From Crossiella equi (GTDB taxonomy: Bacteria; Actinomycetota; Actinomycetes; Mycobacteriales; Pseudonocardiaceae): a DNA stretch of 64,000 nucleotides. Below are positions 33,502 to 42,600 of the stretch, one piece after another. The notes beneath the pieces were generated by a model. It had not been told where the DNA came from. It saw only the letters and a program-made list of their open reading frames with translations, and searched no databases. The stretch is from positions 1,302,001 through 1,366,000 of the forward strand of contig NZ_JAGIOO010000001.1 of NCBI RefSeq assembly GCF_017876755.1. The letters are read 5' to 3'. The translations under genes and the position numbers were made by a program. How positions within the stretch are numbered: the first letter of the stretch is position 1; each line of letters opens with the position of its first letter.

Positions 33502-33545
33502 ACGGCGGGTCCGCAGGGACCGCGCCGCTCTGCGGATCCCGCCGT
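33502..33545 (-). other. Leader hairpin before the small membrane gene
   Basis: Arms 33502-33516 (ACGGCGGGTCCGCAG) and 33530-33545 pair over 15 bp with one bulged base. It lies 28 bp upstream of GTG 33474, the same spacing and next to the same GTGGAGACGG as the hairpin before 31866. Confidence 0.65.
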
Positions 33546-33646
33546 TGCCGATGGGTCGGGGCGGCTACGCAGGAAGGTGGGCCGCCGGACCTGCCGCGCC
33601 GTTCTGGCCGCGACGCCTACCAGCATCAACGCCTCAGAGGTCCTCG

Positions 33647-33697
33647 CTCATAAGGCAGTGCAGCGCCTGGAGGCAGGACTTATATGCGCCTTATAAG
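33647..33697. promoter_or_regulatory. CTTATAAG-type operator array in divergent promoter
   Basis: CTCATAAGGC (33647-33656) and GCCTTATAAG (33688-33697) form an inverted repeat with one mismatch. The second copy contains the palindrome CTTATAAG, with another half site CTTATA at 33679-33684. This AT-rich cluster between the XRE gene and the small-protein operon is a likely XRE binding region and contains TATA-like -10 sequences. Confidence 0.6.
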
Positions 33698-33756
33698 CCC
33701 TGAACAGAACGTATTCGAGCCGATACCATCCGATAACAGGGAGATACGATCGTTCA

Positions 33757-35142
33757 GTGGCGGACGTGCGGAAGTGCGGTGCGTGTGGGAACCCGCTCGC
33801 ACGTGACCAGCGCGACCCGCTGTGCAGTGCCTGCGTCCGCACGCGGTCGCTCTCAGCAGGCCCGCGCCCCTACCCGAACGGGTTTTGGGACTCGGCTGGC
33901 ATCGTGCGTGCCGTCGAGGCCAGCGACTTCGGCCGATTCGTCCAGGCTTTCCGCCACGCCCACTCTCCGCGTCTCAACCAGCAGGACCTTGCGAACTGGA
34001 TGGGCGTGAGCCAACCACGCGTGAGCCAGATCGAAGGCGCGCAGTCAGCGATCACCTCGGACGTGATCTTGGACTGGTGTCAGGTACTCCGGGTGCCCCC
34101 GCACATCGCCAGCGTCTTCCTCGGCGCGACAGTTTCAAGCGAGTTCGACGCCCTCACCGCAGATCAAGCCACCTCGCTCCTGGACCTCCGCTTGGCATCA
34201 AGTCGTTCACCGGTTGATCTCGCAGGAGCGGCCGATCTGGCACTCGTGCGCTCCATGACCGCCACATTTCGGTCATTGGACAACCGACATGGAGGCGGGC
34301 ACCCGAGTATCCGCCTGGCTGCGTCCGCCTTCCTCGACACGAACGCCAGACCGCTCGTGCTGCACGCCCGCGCCACCGCGGCGATCAAGAACCAGCTCCG
34401 CCGTGCGGTGGCCGAACTACTCCACCTCGTCGGTTGGATCGAGTACGACACCGGCCATCCCGCCATGGGGCGAGCCCTGCTGCTCGAAGCCGTCGAACTC
34501 TGCGAGGAAGCGGGAGACCCCGCGCTCACTGCTGAGATCATGGGAGGTGTATCCCATCATGCCGCTTTCCTGCGGGACCAGAGAGGCGCCCGCGACATGG
34601 CGTTGGCCGCCAAGCAAAGCGCGAAAGCATCCGGGGTGGTCGCGATCCAAGCCGAAGCCGCGGTGCTGGAGGCGCACGGCTACGCTCTCGCCGGTAACCG
34701 GATGGCCAGCGTCCGCTCCCTGAAAGCCGCGGAGGCGTTGTTCGCCGCCATCGACCCTGCGGACACACCCACGTGGATGGGCTACTTCGACGAGGCGTAC
34801 CTCGCCGCGAAGTTCGGCCACGTCCTGCTCGAACTGCGCGCTCTACCGGCGGCCGAAAAGTTCGCCCGCCGGTCACTGCGAATGAGTGAGGGCTACGAAC
34901 GCGGGAAGTTGTTCAACACCGTGCTTCTCGCTTCGATCCTCGCGGAACAGCGCAACGCCGATGAGGCCGCGGAACTGGGTCGCGCCGCGATCAAGATGGC
35001 CCGGGACGTCAACAGTGTCCGGGCCACGATGTACCTCGCGGACTTGGCCCGCCGGTTGGCACCCGCTCGGGGCCTACCGGCAGTCCGAGCCCTCTTCCGG
35101 AGCATGAAGCGCTCCGGAGTTCCGGTCCCCAATCGCCGCTAA
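33757..35142 (+). CDS. XRE-family regulator with N-terminal Cys4 motif and TPR-like domain
   Basis: A protein of 461 residues. The N-terminus has CxxC-x12-CxxC (residues 7-26), a probable zinc knuckle. A Cro/CI-type HTH follows (about residues 75-105: QQDLANWMGVSQPRVSQIEG). Residues 150-455 are TPR-like helices as in actinomycete XRE/AfsR-associated sensors. Codon use is visibly less G/C-biased than neighbours, suggesting acquired DNA. It is divergent from the minus-strand small-protein operon, and CTTATAAG repeats lie between them. The Shine-Dalgarno is weak or distant (AGGGAG, 13 bp). Confidence 0.85.
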   Translation: MADVRKCGACGNPLARDQRDPLCSACVRTRSLSAGPRPYPNGFWDSAGIVRAVEASDFGRFVQAFRHAHSPRLNQQDLANWMGVSQPRVSQIEGAQSAITSDVILDWCQVLRVPPHIASVFLGATVSSEFDALTADQATSLLDLRLASSRSPVDLAGAADLALVRSMTATFRSLDNRHGGGHPSIRLAASAFLDTNARPLVLHARATAAIKNQLRRAVAELLHLVGWIEYDTGHPAMGRALLLEAVELCEEAGDPALTAEIMGGVSHHAAFLRDQRGARDMALAAKQSAKASGVVAIQAEAAVLEAHGYALAGNRMASVRSLKAAEALFAAIDPADTPTWMGYFDEAYLAAKFGHVLLELRALPAAEKFARRSLRMSEGYERGKLFNTVLLASILAEQRNADEAAELGRAAIKMARDVNSVRATMYLADLARRLAPARGLPAVRALFRSMKRSGVPVPNRR

Positions 35143-35741
35143 CGCCCTTGGTGAAAGGCGAGTACGTGCAGAAGGCCAACCTGCGCAGCCGCACCGATGA
35201 TCTTCCCGTCGGCGAACATCTCCCGAACCGAGGTCAGAGGAATCCACTCAACGCGAGCAGCCTCGTTGATATCGGCCGCCTTGCCCGTGTCCTCGGCCCC
35301 CTCGGCGAGGTACAGCAAGTTCTCGAAGTCAGCCGATCCGGTCAGCGGTTGGAAAGACGTCAGCGGGGCGATGTTCCGTGGTCTCCAGCCCGTCTCCTCC
35401 TCGACCTCACGAGCAGCGCACACGGCCGGATCCTCGTCCGGGTCGACATAGCCACCTGGTAGCTCCCAGGTCCACCTGTCCATGATGAACCGGTGCCGCC
35501 AGATCATCAGGACGTGTTCCTTGGCGTCATCCAGCACGACCGCCATGGCGGCCTTCGGCATCCGGAGCACCCACTGCTCGAAGCGCGTGCCGTCAGGCAG
35601 TTCGACGTCGGCGATGTTCACCACGAACTTGCGGGTGTCGTCCACCAGGCGCTCGCCAAGGATCTTCCACAACGCCCGCTGCTCCTGGACCGTCAAGCCA
35701 GCGGCTTCCGCGCCAAGGGGGCGACCGTCGTCAGTAGTCAC
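35139..35741 (-). CDS. NUDIX hydrolase (ADP-ribose pyrophosphatase-like)
   Basis: A protein of 200 residues from GTG 35741 (ATG 35789 is an in-frame alternative). The NUDIX box is complete: GGYVDPDEDPAVCAAREVEE followed by ETGW, preceded by RWTWELPGG. The LPDGTRFEQWVLRMP entry strand and CxxE-type tail resemble ADP-ribose or nucleoside-diphosphate-sugar pyrophosphatases. It is convergent with the XRE gene, overlapping its stop by 4 bp. This NUDIX/XRE neighbourhood is frequent in actinomycetes. Confidence 0.9.
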   Translation of the reverse strand: MTTDDGRPLGAEAAGLTVQEQRALWKILGERLVDDTRKFVVNIADVELPDGTRFEQWVLRMPKAAMAVVLDDAKEHVLMIWRHRFIMDRWTWELPGGYVDPDEDPAVCAAREVEEETGWRPRNIAPLTSFQPLTGSADFENLLYLAEGAEDTGKAADINEAARVEWIPLTSVREMFADGKIIGAAAQVGLLHVLAFHQGR

Positions 35742-35981
35742 GCTGAGGACGCTACCGCCTACGTGTGGTGAAGTCGCGGACGGTGACATCAGCGCCCACG
35801 GCGGCGCAGGTACGAAACCAGGAGGGCTTGATAGTGGCTGCGCTCTGCTCTCGCCGAGGGAGAAGGCACGCTGTCCGACGCTCCCCGACGCGGCGGGCAA
35901 CGCACGCAAGTGCCTGACCTACAGAGGTGCGGCGGCCGGACAGACCGGCGCCGAGACGCGCCTTCCCCACGGGCGGCGCAC

Positions 35982-36012
35982 GGTTTCCCCACGCCTACGA
36001 CGTGGGGAAACC
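35982..36012. terminator. Strong stem-loop, probable terminator of the DHFR-like gene
   Basis: Perfect 12-bp stem, GGTTTCCCCACG (35982-35993) and CGTGGGGAAACC (36001-36012), loop of 7 bases. It lies about 140 bp downstream of the minus-strand DHFR-like gene. Extra CCCCAC and TGGGG copies on each side could form alternative pairings. Confidence 0.65.
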
Positions 36013-36078
36013 CTGGGGAACGGGACTCACCGCAGCTCGCGGTCCGCCCTCCTCCACATCACCCGACAGGGGCAGAAC

Positions 36079-36092
36079 CCCACAACGACAGG
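36079..36092 (+). repeat. 14-bp direct repeat, right copy
   Basis: Exact match of 30312-30325 in the same orientation. See that entry for interpretation. Confidence 0.4.
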
Positions 36093-36150
36093 GTGACGGG
36101 GAGTCAGTTGCGCGACTGGGCGGACTTCTTCGCGTACCCGCCCGGATCGG

Positions 36151-36732
36151 TCAGCGGCGCACCCGGTAGACCAGGTGGAGCACCCGGTTGGCCTGGATCA
36201 CCACGTCAGGGTCCTCCAACAGGTGCTGTGCCCGCACCGAGCCGAAAAAGCGCTTGCCGGACCCGAGCACGACGGGCGCGACGTCCATGCGCACCTCGTC
36301 CACCAGACCCGCGGCGAACACCTGGCCGCCGACGTCGCCAGCGGCGACCTCGACCAGGCGGTCACCCGCGAGCTCCTGCGCCTTGGCCACGGCCGCCTCG
36401 ATGCCGTCGACGAAGTGGAACGGCGCCTCGGGGTCCCAGCCCTCGGGCCGCGGCCGGTGCGTCACGACGACCATGTGGTCCATCCCGCCCGGCGGCTTCC
36501 CGTCCCAGCCGTCCGTCAGGTCGAAGACGTGGCGGCCGACGATCGTCGCCCCGATCCCGTCCCAGTACGGCCGGGTGTGGTCGTAGGAGGTCTGCGACAC
36601 CTTCAACACACCGCCGTCGTCCAACGGGACGGCGCCGCCGGTCAACCATTCGAACAGCGCTCCGGGCTGGTCATTCTCGTCGGCGATGAATCCGTCCACC
36701 GACACCGTGCTGTACATGACCACCTTGCCCAC
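36151..36732 (-). CDS. RibD-C/dihydrofolate-reductase-family protein
   Basis: A protein of 193 residues of the DHFR-like RibD C-terminal group: MYSTVSVDGFIADEND at the N-terminus, GATIVGRHVFD, then VVVTHRP and DVGGQVFAAGLVDEVRMDVA with VVLGSGKRFF. Such proteins are NADPH-dependent reductases of unknown substrate, very common in actinomycetes and often paired with an AraC or other regulator. The remains of an AraC gene lie immediately upstream. Confidence 0.9.
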   Translation of the reverse strand: MGKVVMYSTVSVDGFIADENDQPGALFEWLTGGAVPLDDGGVLKVSQTSYDHTRPYWDGIGATIVGRHVFDLTDGWDGKPPGGMDHMVVVTHRPRPEGWDPEAPFHFVDGIEAAVAKAQELAGDRLVEVAAGDVGGQVFAAGLVDEVRMDVAPVVLGSGKRFFGSVRAQHLLEDPDVVIQANRVLHLVYRVRR

Positions 36733-36796
36733 GGGGCTCTCCTCTGCTTCGGGGGCCCCAAACTAGCGTCCCGGGGGCCGCCGCTCTGGTAAGAAA

Positions 36797-37253
36797 TCAA
36801 TCGGCGGGCAGCGGCCAGCCGTCCAGCGTGTGACCCGGGTGCTCACGCAGGAACCGCCGCCGCACCTCGACGTACCGGGTCGGCGTGAGCCCGGTGAACT
36901 CCCGGAACCCGTGGCCGAAGTGGGCCTGGTCGAAGTAGCCCGCGCCCTCGGCGAGCTCGCCCCAGTCGACCGGTCCGGCGGGGTCGATCGCGAGCACGGT
37001 GGCGGTGAAGCGGTGGGTCGGGCCAGCCCCAGCCCGGCGGTCTCGCACAGCCGTCGCAGCCGTCGACGTACTCGGCCGCATCGAGGTCGGCGGCGGTGCG
37101 GATGCGGAACGGCGCCCCGAGGTTGAGGATGCGCCAGGCCGACGGCGACGGCGGCAGTGTCAGCCGGGCGTACGGCGGAGCGCCCGCCAGGTGGTAGAGG
37201 TCGTCGATCAGCCCGTCCAGCGGCGGTCGCGGCGCTCTGGACACGTACTCCAC
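36797..37253 (-). pseudogene. AraC-family regulator pseudogene with internal deletions
   Basis: The N-terminus is intact in one frame (MEYVSRAPRPPLDGLIDDLY to AEYVDGC). The frame then changes to RRLCETAGLGLAR and changes again to THRFTATVLAIDPAGPVDWG and EGAGYFDQAHFGHGF, the AraC HTH, ending TLDGWPLPAD. About 130 residues expected between the sensor and HTH domains are gone. The first junction lies on a 9-bp direct repeat CGACGGCTG, pointing to recombination between short repeats. It probably once controlled the adjacent DHFR-like gene. Confidence 0.85.
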
Positions 37254-37306
37254 GTCCTCCGCATCGCACGCGGGGGCGCCACGCCGTCACCGCGTGCACA
37301 GCGCGA

Positions 37307-38182
37307 TCAGGAGCCGGTCAGGTACTCGACCCCGCTCAGCTCCGCCGAACGCGTCCACAGCCGCGCCGCCAGCTCCCGGTCGGCGCCCCGGGGGGACACC
37401 GGCTCCAGCCGGGGATCCGGGTTGCCGGGAACCACCAGGTGGTCGGTGGGCGGGTTTGGGGTGGTGGCCGCGTGCAGGATCGGGAGCGCGCCTTCGGCGG
37501 CGGTGCGGCCCGCGAGCTTGCCCCAGAGTTCGGTGGCCCAGCGGGTGGGGGCGTTCGGGGAGGAGGAGTGCATCGGGGTTCGGGCCACGCCCGGGTGGGC
37601 CACCACGCTGCGCAGCCGGGAGCCCTGAGCGGCCAGGCGGCGGTCCAGCTCCAGACCGAAGAGGACGTTGGCCAGCTTGGACTGGTAGTAGGCCTTGTCG
37701 TTGCGGTACCAGCGCGGGGCGGTCACCTGGTCCAGGCGGAGGCGGCCCCAGCGGTAGACCAGGGAGCTCACCGTCACCACTCTCGGGGTCTCGGCTTCCT
37801 GGAGGGTGGGGAGCAGGAGGCCGGTCAAGGCGTAGTGGCCCAGGTGGTTCGTGGCGAAGTGGCTTTCCACGCCCTGGGGGCTGTAGCGCAGCGGTTGGCC
37901 GCTGATGCCCGCGTTGTTCACCAGGAGATCGAGTTCGGTGACGTCCTCGGCGAACCCGCGCACCGAGTCCAGGTCCAGGAGGTCCAGTTGGCGGACTTCG
38001 ATGTGGGTCTTGGCCGGGAGGGTCGCTCTCGCCCGTTCACCCTTGGCCACGTCGCGGACCGCCATCACCACCCGGGCACCCCGGGCGGACAGCTCTCGGG
38101 TGATCTCCAGACCCAGGCCGCTGCTCGCGCCCGTGACCACCGCGGTGCGGCCGGTCTGGTCCGGGATCGGGGTGCTCGACAT
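37307..38182 (-). CDS. SDR family oxidoreductase (retinol-dehydrogenase-like)
   Basis: A protein of 291 residues with TGASSGLG, LDLLVNNAGISG, VSSLVYRWG and the catalytic YYQSK (Tyr and Lys). The HPGVARTPM block and long C-terminal region are typical of WW-domain/retinol-dehydrogenase-type SDRs of actinomycetes. ATG 38182 follows the palindrome at 38198-38220, so its promoter is probably controlled there. The alpha/beta hydrolase gene ends 27 bp upstream on the same strand. Confidence 0.9.
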   Translation of the reverse strand: MSSTPIPDQTGRTAVVTGASSGLGLEITRELSARGARVVMAVRDVAKGERARATLPAKTHIEVRQLDLLDLDSVRGFAEDVTELDLLVNNAGISGQPLRYSPQGVESHFATNHLGHYALTGLLLPTLQEAETPRVVTVSSLVYRWGRLRLDQVTAPRWYRNDKAYYQSKLANVLFGLELDRRLAAQGSRLRSVVAHPGVARTPMHSSSPNAPTRWATELWGKLAGRTAAEGALPILHAATTPNPPTDHLVVPGNPDPRLEPVSPRGADRELAARLWTRSAELSGVEYLTGS

Positions 38183-38197
38183 GGGGCCACGGTAGCA

Positions 38198-38220
38198 CAA
38201 ACGGATTAATTATCCGTTTG
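38198..38220. promoter_or_regulatory. Palindromic operator overlapping a stop codon
   Basis: Perfect 9-bp arms CAAACGGAT (38198-38206) and ATCCGTTTG (38212-38220) separated by TAATT. The TAA stop of the alpha/beta hydrolase gene (38212-38210) lies inside it, and the SDR start is 16 bp beyond. Shape and size fit a TetR- or MarR-type operator; no cognate regulator lies adjacent. Confidence 0.75.
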
Positions 38221-38884
38221 ACTCGGTGAGCAGCAGGGTGGTCAGGTCGGCCGGGCTGGAGAACATCGGCCAGTGGCCGGTGTCCATCGTGACCAGGCGC
38301 CAGCTCTCGTTGGGCAGCAGGGCTTTCACGTCGTCGTCGGGCTCCGGCCAGTCCAGCAGGCACTTGACGTAGGTCGCCGGGAGGTCGGTCAGCGGGCGGG
38401 GCAGGACCGCCGGATCCAGCAGGCTGGCCGCCGGGTGCGGGGTCGCGCCTGCCAGCAGGCGGGTGATCTGGTCGTCGGTCAGGCCCTGGTCCGCGAACTC
38501 CGCCGCGGGCGGGGGCGGCCACCCGCCGTCGACGAGCCTGCCGCGGATCGGCGAGGACTCCCCCGCGAACGGGGCGCCCTGGACCGGCACGTTCGCGTCG
38601 ACGAACACCACCCGCCGCAACCGCTGGCCCAGGTGCGCCGCCGCCTGGCCCACCGGCACGCCCGAGTAGCTGTGCCCCACCAGGACCACGTCGCTGAGCC
38701 CGGCCGTCGCGGCCAGGACGTCCTGCACGTGCCGCTGCGGCGGCACCGGCTCGCCCGCACGTTCCGCCACCCCGGACAGGGTCACCGCACGGGCACCGTG
38801 CCCCGCCGCGCGCAGGCCCGGGACCACCTCATCCCACGCCCACGCACCCAACCACGCACCAGCCACCAGCACGAACTCAGCCAT
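38210..38884 (-). CDS. Alpha/beta hydrolase
   Basis: A protein of 224 residues with the alpha/beta-hydrolase core: FVLVAGAWLGAWAWDEV (oxyanion region), nucleophile elbow GHSYSGV with Ser, and catalytic His in TMDTGHWPMFS near the C-terminus. It resembles the salicylate-esterase/hydroxynitrile-lyase-like group. The stop codon lies inside the palindrome that precedes the downstream SDR. Substrate unknown. Confidence 0.88.
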   Translation of the reverse strand: MAEFVLVAGAWLGAWAWDEVVPGLRAAGHGARAVTLSGVAERAGEPVPPQRHVQDVLAATAGLSDVVLVGHSYSGVPVGQAAAHLGQRLRRVVFVDANVPVQGAPFAGESSPIRGRLVDGGWPPPPAAEFADQGLTDDQITRLLAGATPHPAASLLDPAVLPRPLTDLPATYVKCLLDWPEPDDDVKALLPNESWRLVTMDTGHWPMFSSPADLTTLLLTESNG

Positions 38885-38940
38885 GCGGACAACCTAGGTC
38901 ATGGGTCCGACAACCGCGTGCCGGTGCGGCAGCACGCCGG

Positions 38941-39657
38941 TCAGCGCGGGCTCAGCACGCAGAACTCACCGCCGTCCGGATCCGCCAGCACCACCCACGT
39001 CACCTCGCCCTGCCCGACATCCGCCGTCCGAGCCCCCAACGCCCGCAACCGCGCGACCTCCTCCGCCTGCACGTCCCCCGCGTGGGGCCGCACGTCCAGG
39101 TGCAGCCGGTTCTTGACCGTCCTCGGCCCGGCAGGCAGGAACTCCAGCCACGGACCACTGCCCGACGGATGGCGCAGCGAGGCGAACTCCTCCTGCCGCA
39201 CGATGTCCCACCCGGCCGCGGCCGCCCAGAACCGCGCCGACGCGGCGACGTCCGCGGTGTCCACGACGATCGCCGCCAAGGCCCCGGTCGACGCGTACTC
39301 CGCCCGAGGCTCCAGCACGCAGAACTCATTGCCCTCCGGGTCCGCCAGCACGACCCAGGGCACCTCGGCCTGGCCGACCGAGATCCGTTGCGCACCCAAC
39401 GACTCCGCCCGCGCCACGACGGCCGCCTGGTCGTCGGGTGAGGTCGAGGACAGGTCCAGGTGGATGCGGTTCTTCGCCGTCTTGGGGTCCTGGACCGGGA
39501 CGAAGACCAGTTCCAGCGGACCGTCGCTGGGGGGCTCGACGACGGCCTCCTCGGCATCGGTGTACGTGTGGCGCCAGCCCAGCAGCGCGGACCAGAACTC
39601 AGCCTGCGCCACCAGATCGGCGGTGTCGAAGACCAGCTGCGTCAGTCGGGTCGGCAT
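38941..39657 (-). CDS. Two-domain VOC (glyoxalase/bleomycin-resistance-fold) protein
   Basis: A protein of 238 residues from ATG 39657. Two tandem VOC domains, residues 1-115 and 120-238, each with a similar closing strand: VLADPEGNEFCVLEPR and VLADPDGGEFCVLSPR. Both domains have the NRIHLDL/NRLHLDV strand with a His that may bind metal. Proteins of this kind may be lyases, dioxygenases or drug-binding proteins; function unassigned. Confidence 0.88.
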   Translation of the reverse strand: MPTRLTQLVFDTADLVAQAEFWSALLGWRHTYTDAEEAVVEPPSDGPLELVFVPVQDPKTAKNRIHLDLSSTSPDDQAAVVARAESLGAQRISVGQAEVPWVVLADPEGNEFCVLEPRAEYASTGALAAIVVDTADVAASARFWAAAAGWDIVRQEEFASLRHPSGSGPWLEFLPAGPRTVKNRLHLDVRPHAGDVQAEEVARLRALGARTADVGQGEVTWVVLADPDGGEFCVLSPR

Positions 39658-39696
39658 GTCCGCCACGCTAGCCGACCCCACCGACAACGCGTCGCC

Positions 39697-42600
39697 TCAA
39701 CCGGGACAGGGCGGCTGGAACGGCAGTCCGGGCAGGTAGTGCTCCCACTGGGCCTCGGTGATCCGGGGGTGCGCGATCGCGCAGATGCCCGCCGCCGCCC
39801 GCTCCACGTCGATGTCCCACAGCCGCACCGTGCGGTCACCCCCGACCCCGACCAGGAACTTGCCCTCCGGGCCGAACGCCACCCGGTACACCGCCTCGGA
39901 GTGGCCGCGCAGCGTCGTGGTCTCGACCGGCTTCGCCTTGTCCGCCACGTCCCACAGGCGCACCGTCTTGTCGTTGCCCGCCACCGCCAGCGTCCGGCCG
40001 TCCGGGCTGAAGGCGATGCCCTGCACGGTCTGCTCGAACTGGGGCAGCTCGCTGACCAGCCGGGCGCCACCGCGCACCGTGAGGTCGAAGAGCCGCACCT
40101 TGCGGTCCAGCCCGAACACGCCCAGGTACCGGCCGTCCGCGGTGAACTCGACCTGCGAGGCGCCGCCCGGGTAGTCCGAGAGCACCTGCAGCTCCTTGGG
40201 CGAGCGCGGCGTGGTCACGTCCCAGAGCCTCGCCGTGCCGTCCATGCCCGCGCTGGCCAGGGTCCTGCCGTCCGGGCTGATCATCACGTCCACGACGTCC
40301 GAACCGTGCACGTCGACCTTGGCCAACGGCCTCGGGTCGCGCCGGTCGGTGATGTCCCACAGGCGGAACGAGTCGTCCCAGCTGGTGGTGACCATGAGCT
40401 TGCCGTCCGGGCTCAGCTCGACCTGGTCCACCGCGTTGGTGTGCCCGGACACCACGGACAGCAGCACCGGGCTGGCCGGGTCGCGGATGTCCCACAGCCT
40501 GGCCCGCTGGTCCCAGCTGCCGGTCACCAGCAGCGAGCTGTCCTTGGTCAGCGCCACCGCGTCCACGTCCCCGCTGCGCCCGTCCACCACACCCGCCACG
40601 CGCAGGTCGCCGTCGGGCTCCCGCCGCCACAGCCGCACCGTGCCGTCCGAGCCGGAGGTGGCGATCAGCTGGCCCGTCTCGCGGGCGACCGTGGTCACCT
40701 GGTCGGCGTGCTGCGGCACGTCCTGGCGGCGCAGGTCCGTGATGCGCACCGTGCGGTCGTCGCTGCTGGAGGCCAGCTGCGTGCCGTCGGCGTTGAACGT
40801 GCCGTGCCAGGCGGCATCGGTGTGCCCGCGCAGCACGTGCAGGTCACGCGGGTTGGCCGGGTCGCTGACCTCCCACAGCCGCACGGTGCTGTCCCCGGAG
40901 GCGGTGGCCAGCACCTTCTCCCCCGGCGCGAACGCGATGCCGTGCACGGTGTCCAGGTGCCCGGCCAGCTTCGACAGCTCGCGCGGGCGGCGCGGGTCGC
41001 GCAGGTCCCACAGCGTGGCCAGCCGGTCCGAGCCGCCGGTGACCAGCAGCGAGGCGTCGTGGTTGAACACCACCTCCTGCGCACCGTCCTTGTGCCCGCC
41101 CGGCGAGGGCAGCTCCTCGGGCTCGCGCGGGTTGGTCAGGTCGAACACGCGGACCGCGTCCGACCAGTCCGCGGTGGCCAGCAGGCGGCCGTCGTCGCTG
41201 AGGTCGGCGCCGTGCACCAGGTTCGGGAACCCCTTGAGCTCGTGCAGCAGCACGGGCGAGCGGGGGTCGGTGATGTCCCAGATCTTCACCACCTGGTCGG
41301 CGCCCGCGGTCACCAGCAGTGTGCCGTCGCGCCCGAGCGCGGCGTCCTCCACGGCCGCGGTGTGCCCGGTGACCAGGCCGAGCATCTTCGGCGAACGCGG
41401 GTCGCCGACGTCCCAGATCCGCACCTGCCGGTCCAGGCCAGCGGTGACCAGACGTTTGCCGTCCGGGGTGAACTCCGCGCCGTGCAGCCCGGCCAGGTGA
41501 CCCTCCACAGAGGACAGCAGCTGGGGTGCGTGCGGGTTGGTGGTGTCCCAGAACCGCATCACCCGGTCGTCCCCGGCACCCGCGGTCAGCAGCACTGGCG
41601 CGGCAGGGCTGTACAGGGCGATCGAGGTGGCCCGGGGATGGTCCTGGATGCGGACGGCGTACGGCTCGGCCGAGGTGCTCAGCACCGCGTCGCGGGCCTC
41701 GCGCAACGGGTCCGCGCGGTAGGCGGCCAGCCGCAGCTGCCAGGCCAGCGCCGGGTTGGTGATCTTGATCGACTCGGCGTCCACCACGGCCTTCTGCACC
41801 AGCGCGGCCGTGCGCTGCGCGGAGGACCGCTGCTCGGCCCACACCGCGTAGCCGGTGGCCGAGACCGCCAGCAGCAGCAACGTGGTCAGCAGCGCGACGA
41901 GCTGGCGCAGCCTGCGGTCCCGGGCGCGCTGCGCGGCCTGTTCCCGGCGGCTGGCGGCGGTGCTGGCGGTGAGGAAGTCGGACTCGCGGCGGTTGAGCAC
42001 GTCCGGGCGGGCGCGCGCGGCCCAGTCGGTGGCCAGCTGGAGCTGCGCGCCCCGGTACAGCGCGCCCGGGTCGCGGTCGAGCCGGTCCCACTCCTCGGCG
42101 GCCTCGGCGATGCGGCGGGCCACGCGCAGGCCGTCGCGGTCGTCGGTCAGCCACTCCCGCAGGCGCGGCCAGGACCGGATCACCGCCTCGTGCGCGATGT
42201 CCACGCTGTTGTGGTCCAGGGTCAGCAACCGGCTCTGTGCCAGGCGTTCCAGCACCACCGTGACGTCGACCTCGCCGGTGTCCAGCTCGGCGCGGGTGAT
42301 GCGGCGCTTGGTGTCCTCGGTGCCCTCGCCGAGCTCGACCAGGCGCAGGAACACCTGGCGCGCGATCTCCTTCTGCGCCGGGGAGAACCCGTCGTAGACG
42401 GCCTCCGCGGTCTGCCCGATCGCGCCCTCGATGCCGCCGCTGGCCTCATACCCGGCCAGGGTGAGGGTGTTGCCGCGACGGCGCCGCCAGGTCTCCACCA
42501 GCGCGTGCGAGAGCATCGGCAGCACCGCGGGCTGCCCGGCCGCCTCGCTGACCAGGCGGGTGAGCAGCGCGGTCTCCACCGCCGCGCCCACGCCGACCGC

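Larger units (their letters stand above)
35742..36150. other. Non-coding 409-bp stretch with hairpin and direct repeat
   Basis: No convincing gene. It holds the NUDIX promoter region, a strong stem-loop at 35982-36012 and the right copy of the 14-bp repeat at 36079-36092. Confidence 0.55.

Noticed and set aside
36076-36150. Minus-strand peptide ending YAKKSAQSRN after the DHFR-like gene
   Set aside because: Too short, without a start codon, and could not be tied to any family.
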